From Mycolicibacterium iranicum (GTDB taxonomy: Bacteria > Actinomycetota > Actinomycetes > Mycobacteriales > Mycobacteriaceae): a stretch of 64,000 bases of DNA. The notes beneath the pieces were generated by a model. The model saw nothing but the letters and a program-made list of their open reading frames with translations, was not told the DNA's origin and did not search any database. The translations under genes were made by a program, and so were the position numbers. Positions 57,314-64,000 of this stretch are shown in pieces. Position 1 is the first letter of the stretch. Each line of letters starts with the position of its first letter. The stretch spans positions 248,001 to 312,000 of the forward strand of contig NZ_LWCS01000001.1 in the NCBI RefSeq assembly GCF_001650495.1. Reading direction: 5' to 3'.

Positions 57314-58692
57314 ACGACGCGAGCCTTGCCCTCGGACCGCGCGACGTCCTCGGCGTCGGCGACATCCAGCGTCTTGAGATCCAGCCCATTGGTCTCCCGG
57401 GCCACCAGCACCGAGATCAGCGTGATGACACACGCGATCGCGAGATAGATCGCGATGGGAACGGGCGAGTCGTAGATGTCCAGCAGCTTGACCGCGATGA
57501 GCGGTGCCAGCGATCCGGCGACGATTGACGTCACCTGATAGCCAAGGGAGACACCGGAATACCGCATCCGGGTCGGGAACATCTCAGCCATGATGGCCGG
57601 CTGCGGCGCGTACATGAAAGCGTGGATGACCAAGCCGAGAGTGACTGCCGCGGTGATGATCACGTAATTGTTGCTGTTCATCATCGGGAAGGCGAAGAAG
57701 CCCCACGTCGCACCGAGGACGGCCCCGACCATGTACACAGGGCGGCGCCCGAAGCGGTCCGACAGATGACCGACCAGTGGCACGACGGCGAAGTGCACGA
57801 GATGCGCGACAAGCAGATACCGCAGGATCGAGTTGGTGTCGGTACCCACCTGAACCTTCAGATACGTGATCGTGAAGGTGACGACCAGGTAGTACATGAT
57901 GTTCTCGCCGAAGCGGAGACCCATGGCGGTGAACACGCCACGCGGATACCGCTTCAGAACTTCGACAACGCTGTACGAGGAGGCCTTGATCCGCTCCGCT
58001 TCCTGCTGTGCCGCAACGAAGATCGGCGCGTCGGTGACCTTGGTGCGGATGTAGTAGCCGATCAGCACCACCACGGCCGAGAGCCAGAACGCCACGCGCC
58101 AACCCCAGGACAGGAACGCTTCGTCGGAGAGGGTGCCGGTCAGGATCAGCAACACGACGGTCGCGAGCAGGTTGCCCATCGGCACACCGGCCTGTGGCCA
58201 GCTGGCCCAGAATCCGCGCTGCCTGTCCGGGCTGTGCTCGGCGACCAGCAGCACCGCGCCGCCCCACTCACCTCCGACCGCAAAGCCTTGGATGAAGCGC
58301 AGTGCGACGAGCAATCCCGGCGCCCAGTAGCCGATCTGCCCGAACGTGGGCAGACAGCCCATCAGGAAGGTGGCGACGCCGACCAGCAACAGGCTGAACT
58401 GCAGCAGCTTCTTGCGGCCGTACTTGTCGCCGAAGTGCCCGAAGACGACGCCGCCGACCGGGCGCGCGACGAAGCCGACCGCGTAGGTGGCGAACGCAAG
58501 GAAGATCGCGTTGAGCTCACTGGTGGTCTCCGAGAAGAACACTTTGTTGAACACCAGCGTGGCCGCCGTGCCGTAGAGGAAGAACTCGTACCACTCGACC
58601 ACCGTGCCCGCCATGGAGGCGACGACGACGCGCTTGAGACCTTTCGAGATCGACCCCGGTTCGTCCGACCGAGAGTCTTGTTGCGTGCTCAT
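57310..58692 (-). CDS. MHS-family (metabolite:H+ symporter) transporter
   Basis: The 460-residue protein has 12 membrane segments and belongs to the metabolite:H+ symporter branch of the MFS (KgtP/ProP/ShiA-like): VVVASMAGTVVEWYEFFLYGTAATLVF, VGGVVFGHFGDKYGRKKLLQFSLL with motif A, RFIQGFAVGGEWGGAVLLVAEHSP and VPLVGHLSDRFGRRPVYMVGA. It is the first gene of the operon with the 3-hydroxybutyrate dehydrogenase and the ligase (ATGA overlaps), so it likely imports 3-hydroxybutyrate or acetoacetate. ATG at 58692 gives a normal cytoplasmic N-terminus. Confidence 0.88.
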   Translation of the reverse strand: MSTQQDSRSDEPGSISKGLKRVVVASMAGTVVEWYEFFLYGTAATLVFNKVFFSETTSELNAIFLAFATYAVGFVARPVGGVVFGHFGDKYGRKKLLQFSLLLVGVATFLMGCLPTFGQIGYWAPGLLVALRFIQGFAVGGEWGGAVLLVAEHSPDRQRGFWASWPQAGVPMGNLLATVVLLILTGTLSDEAFLSWGWRVAFWLSAVVVLIGYYIRTKVTDAPIFVAAQQEAERIKASSYSVVEVLKRYPRGVFTAMGLRFGENIMYYLVVTFTITYLKVQVGTDTNSILRYLLVAHLVHFAVVPLVGHLSDRFGRRPVYMVGAVLGATWGFFAFPMMNSNNYVIITAAVTLGLVIHAFMYAPQPAIMAEMFPTRMRYSGVSLGYQVTSIVAGSLAPLIAVKLLDIYDSPVPIAIYLAIACVITLISVLVARETNGLDLKTLDVADAEDVARSEGKARVV

Positions 58693-58782
58693 CGCACACC
58701 CCTCTCTTGTGATGACCGCCACAGATGTCAGTGAGTATTCATGCAGCTACCCACCGCAGCAATGGTCAAAACTGCACCATAC

Positions 58783-58800
58783 GTCTGCAAAAATGCAGAC
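58783..58800. promoter_or_regulatory. Perfect palindrome directly before the LysR gene
   Basis: The arms GTCTGCA and TGCAGAC are separated by AAAA and end immediately before the ATG at 58801. It is a good candidate for a LysR-type autoregulation site that also controls the divergent ketone-body operon; the intergenic region is 108 bp. Confidence 0.55.
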
Positions 58801-59721
58801 ATGGCGGCTCTCTCGCGACGTCCCAGTGCGGATGACCTGTTGGTTCTGCTCGCGGTGGGCCGTACCGGTAGATACACCGCGGCCGCGGAGGAACTGGGCC
58901 TCAACCACACGACGATCAGCCGCCGCATCGCCGCGCTCGAGGCGGCGATGGGCGGGCGCGTCCTCGCCCGCGTCGCGGGCGGTTGGGAGCTCACCGAGCT
59001 CGGCCGCGAAGCACTCTCGGCCGCCGAGGCCGTCGAGACCGCGGTCCGATCGCTGACCACCGATGCCGCGGGACACCGCGCGCTGGAGGGCGTCGTCAGG
59101 ATCTCGGCGACCGACGGCTTCTCCGCCTACATCGCCGCGCCTGCGGCCGCGGCAGTGCAGCGCAAGCATCCCAAAGTGGCGGTCGAGATCGTCGCCGCAA
59201 CACGTCGTGCGACCCAGCAGAGATCTGGCCTCGACATCGAGGTCGTTGTCGGCGAGCCGAAGGTGCATCGCGCCGAGGCGCTCCGCCTGGGTGACTACTG
59301 CCTCGGCCTGTACGCCTCGCACGGCTTCCTCGCCGAGCACGGTTGCCCGGCCCATATCGCTGACCTGGAGCAGTATCCGCTTGTCTACTTCATCGACTCG
59401 ATGCTGCAGGTCGACGACCTGGACCTGGCCACCAGCTTCGCCCCGGCGATGCGCGAATCCGTCACGTCGACGAATGTCTTCGTCCACGTCGAGGCGACCA
59501 GGGCGTCGGCGGGCATCGGGCTTCTGCCCTGCTTCATGTCAGATCGGCACCCCGACCTGGTACGTGTGCTGCCTGCCGAGGTGTCGATCCGGCTGGCGTA
59601 CTGGCTCGTCACCCGCGCCGAGACGTTGCGCAGGCCCGAGGTGGCCGCCGTCGTCGGCGCGATCCGAGACCGGGTCGCCGATCAGCGCGACGTGCTGCTG
59701 GGTGGTGCGGATCAGCGATAG
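58801..59721 (+). CDS. LysR-family transcriptional regulator
   Basis: The 306-residue regulator has the LysR N-terminal winged HTH: LLVLLAVGRTGRYTAAAEELGLNHTTISRRIAALEAAMGGRVLARVAGGWELTELG, followed by a substrate-binding domain (RISATDGFSAYIAAPAAAAVQRKHPKVAVEIV). It is divergent from the 3-hydroxybutyrate/acetoacetate operon, which it probably controls. The start is ATG 58801 rather than 58741, since it gives the standard length before the HTH and lies next to the palindrome at 58783-58800. The TAG stop overlaps the -10 box of the next gene. Confidence 0.88.
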   Translation: MAALSRRPSADDLLVLLAVGRTGRYTAAAEELGLNHTTISRRIAALEAAMGGRVLARVAGGWELTELGREALSAAEAVETAVRSLTTDAAGHRALEGVVRISATDGFSAYIAAPAAAAVQRKHPKVAVEIVAATRRATQQRSGLDIEVVVGEPKVHRAEALRLGDYCLGLYASHGFLAEHGCPAHIADLEQYPLVYFIDSMLQVDDLDLATSFAPAMRESVTSTNVFVHVEATRASAGIGLLPCFMSDRHPDLVRVLPAEVSIRLAYWLVTRAETLRRPEVAAVVGAIRDRVADQRDVLLGGADQR

Positions 59722-59724
59722 CGT
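59719..59724 (+). promoter_or_regulatory. Putative -10 box (TAGCGT) of leaderless lipase promoter
   Basis: TAGCGT includes the LysR gene's stop codon and is six bases before the ATG at 59731, without a Shine-Dalgarno sequence. It suggests an independent leaderless promoter for the lipase. Confidence 0.4.
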
Positions 59725-59730
59725 TGCGCC

Positions 59731-60495
59731 ATGCCATTTCTGGACACCGACAAGGGACGCGCCTACTACCGACACTGGGCCGCAGAGGATCCCACCGCCG
59801 CCGTCGTCTTCCTGCACGGCTTCGGCGAGCACACCGGTGTGTACCACCGCTACGGCTTCGCACTGAACGCAGCCGGCATCGATCTGTGGGCGGTCGATCA
59901 GTTCGGGCATGGGCTGAGCCCCGGGAACCGCGGGGACTTCGGCACCATCGAGGACAGCTCCGCACTGGCGGATCAGCTCACGGAGCTGGCAGCCCAGCGC
60001 GGGGTTCCGCTGATCGCGCAGGGCCACTCCTTCGGCTCGATCGTCACACTTTTCCGGTTGCTCGACGATCCTGAGCAGTACAAGGCAGGCATCGTCTCCG
60101 GTGCGCCGCTCGCGCCGATCCCTGAGCTGCTCGACACGGACACGTCGTTCGGCCTCGACCCCGACTGGTTGTCGGCGGACCCGTTCTACATCGACGCGAT
60201 GATCAACGACCCGCTGGCGTTCGTCGACGCCGACGGCGCGACACTGGCACGTGAACTCGACCGCGGCTGGGACCGGTTCGGCGCGGAGCTGCCGAAACTG
60301 GCGGTGCCGACGCTGGCGGTTCACGGGGCGATCGATCCGATCGCCCCGGTAGGCGCGGTGCGCGCCTACGCCGACCAGATCGCCCCACTGCAGCTGGCGG
60401 CGTTCGACGGTCTGCGGCACGACATCCTGAACGAGACCGAACACCGTGCCGTCGCGGCCACCATCATCGACTTCATCGCAGCTCAGCTGGACTGA
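59731..60495 (+). CDS. Alpha/beta hydrolase, monoacylglycerol lipase-like
   Basis: The 254-residue cytosolic hydrolase has VFLHGFGEHTGVYHRYGF with the oxyanion region, the nucleophile serine in AQGHSFGSIV (GHSFG), the acid near AIDPIAPV and the histidine in LRHDILNE. The HGFGEHTGVY and DQFGHGLSPGNRG segments are typical of monoacylglycerol lipase (Serine aminopeptidase S33 family). It probably releases glycerol or fatty acids from monoacylglycerols. It is downstream of LysR but apparently has its own promoter. In mycobacteria such proteins degrade host or membrane lipids; the substrate here is unproven. Confidence 0.85.
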   Translation: MPFLDTDKGRAYYRHWAAEDPTAAVVFLHGFGEHTGVYHRYGFALNAAGIDLWAVDQFGHGLSPGNRGDFGTIEDSSALADQLTELAAQRGVPLIAQGHSFGSIVTLFRLLDDPEQYKAGIVSGAPLAPIPELLDTDTSFGLDPDWLSADPFYIDAMINDPLAFVDADGATLARELDRGWDRFGAELPKLAVPTLAVHGAIDPIAPVGAVRAYADQIAPLQLAAFDGLRHDILNETEHRAVAATIIDFIAAQLD

Positions 60496-60549
60496 TATCA
60501 AGTTATCCCCAGGAGTTGTGCACAATGGGGATGACTTACACGCATGTGA

Positions 60550-61107
60550 TTACGGGTCGAGGAGGAGTCGAGTGGCCTCCTGCATGACGCGACCACGCGA
60601 ACTGTCCGGGTGGTCGGCCGCGATCAGGTGGTCGCCGATGACCAGAGAGAAAGCGAGAAATGCTCGCGCCTCCACGCCGGAGTCGACGCCGGAAATCGAT
60701 CCGATCAGTTCCCTCAGATAGTCCATCCTGCGGTTGTCCACCCTGCGCAACCGCGCCGCGACGGCCTCATCACGTCGCGCCCAGTCCCGCACAGCCAGAT
60801 CAAGCGGAAGCAACTCCGGGGAGAACGTGAGCATCCCGGCCTTGCGGACCTTGCTCCGGGCGTCGCCCCCCTCCGATTCGACACGCTCGCGGACGTCGTC
60901 GATGCTCTGCGTCTCCCACGTATCGAGCATCGCTTCGATCAACTCGGCGCGGCTGCCGAACTGTCGGTAGAACCCACCGCGAGTGACGGCCAGCCGTTGC
61001 GCGAGCACTTCGACGCGGACCGCATCGGGGCCATCCCGAGCCAACAGCAGGAGGCCGGCGTTGACCCACGCCTCTCGCGGTGTTCGTACTGGCGGCGGCA
61101 CGCACAC
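60550..61107 (-). CDS. TetR-family regulator
   Basis: The 185-residue TetR-family protein has an N-terminal helix-turn-helix (AWVNAGLLLLARDGPDAVRVEVLAQRLAVTRGGFYRQFGSRAELIEAMLDTW) and a helical ligand-binding domain. Two GTG starts are possible (61107 or 61101); the earlier is used. It is divergent from a small hypothetical gene, with the palindromic operator 61120-61140 between, an arrangement typical of an autoregulating repressor and its target. The ligand is unknown. The gene ends at 60550, after a 54-bp gap from the lipase gene. Confidence 0.85.
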   Translation of the reverse strand: MCVPPPVRTPREAWVNAGLLLLARDGPDAVRVEVLAQRLAVTRGGFYRQFGSRAELIEAMLDTWETQSIDDVRERVESEGGDARSKVRKAGMLTFSPELLPLDLAVRDWARRDEAVAARLRRVDNRRMDYLRELIGSISGVDSGVEARAFLAFSLVIGDHLIAADHPDSSRGRVMQEATRLLLDP

Positions 61108-61119
61108 CAGTTTACGATA

Positions 61120-61140
61120 GATACAGTACTGTTCTGTATC
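61120..61140. promoter_or_regulatory. TetR-type operator between TetR gene and hypothetical gene
   Basis: The perfect palindrome has arms GATACAG and CTGTATC separated by seven bases; its left arm also overlaps the 10-bp palindrome ACAGTACTGT. It lies 13 bp from each start codon (GTG at 61107 and ATG at 61154), an ideal site for repression of both genes. Confidence 0.75.
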
Positions 61141-61153
61141 AATGGAGGGACTC

Positions 61154-61609
61154 ATGGCCGTTGTACGAATCGAACCTGACGACGCCCTTCTGGCGTGTAC
61201 GACTCTCGGCACCGTCGACCACGTCGATGCGCACCTCCTCGACAGCGACCTCGTGCGAAGCCCCGCGCAGTGGGCCCGGGAGATCCTCGAAAACGTCTCC
61301 GCCAGGCGACAACTAAGCCTGCGCGCCGGGTGGACGCTGCTCGGCATCAAGCTCCGCCACGGCGACCACGACGTAATCGCCGGCTGGCCGGTCGCACACT
61401 GTGACACCGAATACGTTCGATTGCACGCAGATTCGTATACCGGACTGACGGGCGAGCTGGTCACCCGGGTGACCGACGGCGGCATTGTCTTCGCAACCTT
61501 CGTACAGGTGGACGGCCCGGTGGCACGCCTGCTCTGGGACCGAGCACTTGGCGCCCACCTGATGATCGTGCCCGCGCTGCTCGCCCAGGCCCGCGAGCGC
61601 GTCGGCTAG
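61154..61609 (+). CDS. Hypothetical protein, DUF2867-like
   Basis: The 151-residue protein has no membrane segment or signal. The sequence from WTLLGIKLRHGDHDVIAGWP to HADSYTGLTGELVTRVTDGG and FATFVQVDGPVARLLWDRALGAHLMIVPALLAQA shows the pattern of DUF2867, a polyketide cyclase/START-like family of unknown function, though the match is weak. GGAGGG at 61144-61149 supports ATG 61154. It is divergent from a TetR repressor with a palindromic operator, so it may be induced by a small molecule that the TetR protein senses. It converges with hsaB 52 bp later. Confidence 0.7.
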   Translation: MAVVRIEPDDALLACTTLGTVDHVDAHLLDSDLVRSPAQWAREILENVSARRQLSLRAGWTLLGIKLRHGDHDVIAGWPVAHCDTEYVRLHADSYTGLTGELVTRVTDGGIVFATFVQVDGPVARLLWDRALGAHLMIVPALLAQARERVG

Positions 61610-61660
61610 CGGCTTCCTCCAGGACGGAGTGGCCAGGTACTCAGCGAACCGGGGCCTGAC

Positions 61661-62227
61661 TCAGAGCCAGGTGTCGTCGGTGGTCGCCGTGAGGAAGGCT
61701 TCGAGATCGTTGCGCCAGTCGGCGGGCGTGTTCTTGTCGGGCTCGATGCCGGTGTATTGACCCTGGTAGAACAGCAGCGGTCGCGGCTTCTTCTTCGGCA
61801 CATCGGACAGTGAGTGCACCGCACCGAACACCACGAAGTGGTCACCGCCGTCGATCACCGAATGCACCGAACAGTCGATGTGGGCCAACGAGCCGTCGAG
61901 GATCGGAGAGCCCAGTTTCGAGGCGCTCCAGTCGATTCCGGCGAACTTGTCCGGCTCTCGCGAGCCGAATCTCGCCGACACGTGCTGCTGATTCTCGTGC
62001 AGGATGTTGACGCAGAAGTTGCCACTGGCCTCGATGGCCGCCCAGGACCGCGAGACCTTGGTCGGGCAGAACAGCACCAGCGGCGGCTCCAGCGACAGCG
62101 CCGCAAATGACTGGCACGCGAACCCCACCGGTTCCCCCTCATGCACGGTGGTGATCACGGTGATGCCGGTGCAGAACTGTCCCAGCACATTCCGGAACGT
62201 TCGTGGATCGATCGGAGGATTCGACAT
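61661..62227 (-). CDS. hsaB: Flavin reductase HsaB
   Basis: The 188-residue flavin reductase-like protein (FMN-binding split barrel) is the reductase component of the HsaAB hydroxylase, which adds oxygen to 3-HSA. Features: FRNVLGQFCTGITVITTVHEGEPVGFACQSFAALSLEPPLVLFCPTKVSRSW, the DHFVVFGAVHSL strand and KPRPLLFYQGQYTG. It is the last gene of the leftward operon, after hsaC and hsaD, as Rv3567c in M. tuberculosis. The KstR regulator governs this operon; its operator would lie upstream, outside the window. The gap to hsaC is 30 bp. Confidence 0.94.
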   Translation of the reverse strand: MSNPPIDPRTFRNVLGQFCTGITVITTVHEGEPVGFACQSFAALSLEPPLVLFCPTKVSRSWAAIEASGNFCVNILHENQQHVSARFGSREPDKFAGIDWSASKLGSPILDGSLAHIDCSVHSVIDGGDHFVVFGAVHSLSDVPKKKPRPLLFYQGQYTGIEPDKNTPADWRNDLEAFLTATTDDTWL

Positions 62228-62257
62228 CAGGCCTTGTGTTCCTCGCGCAAGCGCTCG

Positions 62258-64000
<1,743 letters not shown>

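Overview
The window is high-GC, densely packed actinobacterial DNA with many GTG/TTG starts, ATGA/GTGA gene overlaps and apparently leaderless promoters. Its gene content points to a fast-growing mycobacterium (Mycolicibacterium type). The decisive evidence is a near-complete, largely collinear copy of the cholesterol ring-degradation locus known from Mycobacterium tuberculosis (about Rv3546 to Rv3569c): fadA5 end, ddn, two SDR genes, echA20, ipdA, ipdB, ipdC, fadA6, kstR2, ipdF, fadE30, fadD3, fadE31, fadE32, fadE33, aspB, and finally hsaB, hsaC, hsaD. Three copies of the KstR2 operator core CAAG-N2-CTTG sit where that regulon is controlled (9066-9081, 25846-25859, 39104-39117).

The steroid locus is interrupted by four blocks of other genes. 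Block A (1202-7317) has a glycosyltransferase, a PslG-like glycoside hydrolase lipoprotein, two more glycosyltransferases, an NAD sugar epimerase and a GAF-domain protein. Block B (12549-24096) starts with a SatD-family/membrane-protein gene pair preceded by a strikingly regular triple inverted-repeat operator, then a zinc alcohol dehydrogenase, then a purine catabolic cluster: xanthine permease fused to a degenerate OHCU-decarboxylase domain, OHCU decarboxylase, hydroxyisourate hydrolase, FAD urate hydroxylase, guanine deaminase and a two-subunit xanthine dehydrogenase. Block C (25877-36963) has a large membrane protein, a two-component system, a BcsB-like secreted/anchored protein and a Wzx/Wzy/Wzz-type exopolysaccharide set. 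Block D (44905-61609) has an MFS transporter, a DUF222-HNH gene, a xylose regulon (xylA, xylB, xylFGH, ROK repressor), an acetoacetate/3-hydroxybutyrate operon, a LysR regulator, a lipase, and a TetR/hypothetical divergent pair.

The steroid genes work as one pathway. HsaB supports ring-A hydroxylation, HsaC cleaves the catechol, and HsaD hydrolyses the product to release HIP. FadD3 makes HIP-CoA. FadE30, IpdF, FadA6, EchA20, IpdC, IpdAB and FadE31-33 then dismantle rings C and D, under KstR2 repression. The purine genes would take guanine and xanthine to allantoin. The xylose genes take xylose to xylulose-5-phosphate. Blocks A and C together look like one split exopolysaccharide pathway, without a visible initiating phosphoglycosyl transferase in this window.

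The most unusual feature is at 12549-13980: three perfectly spaced ATGAAG-N7-CTTCAT palindromes (28 bp period) covering a leaderless promoter, in front of a SatD-like protein that carries a GDEF-like motif and a C-terminal helix-turn-helix, translationally coupled to a membrane protein. No tRNA, rRNA, CRISPR array or complete insertion sequence was seen.
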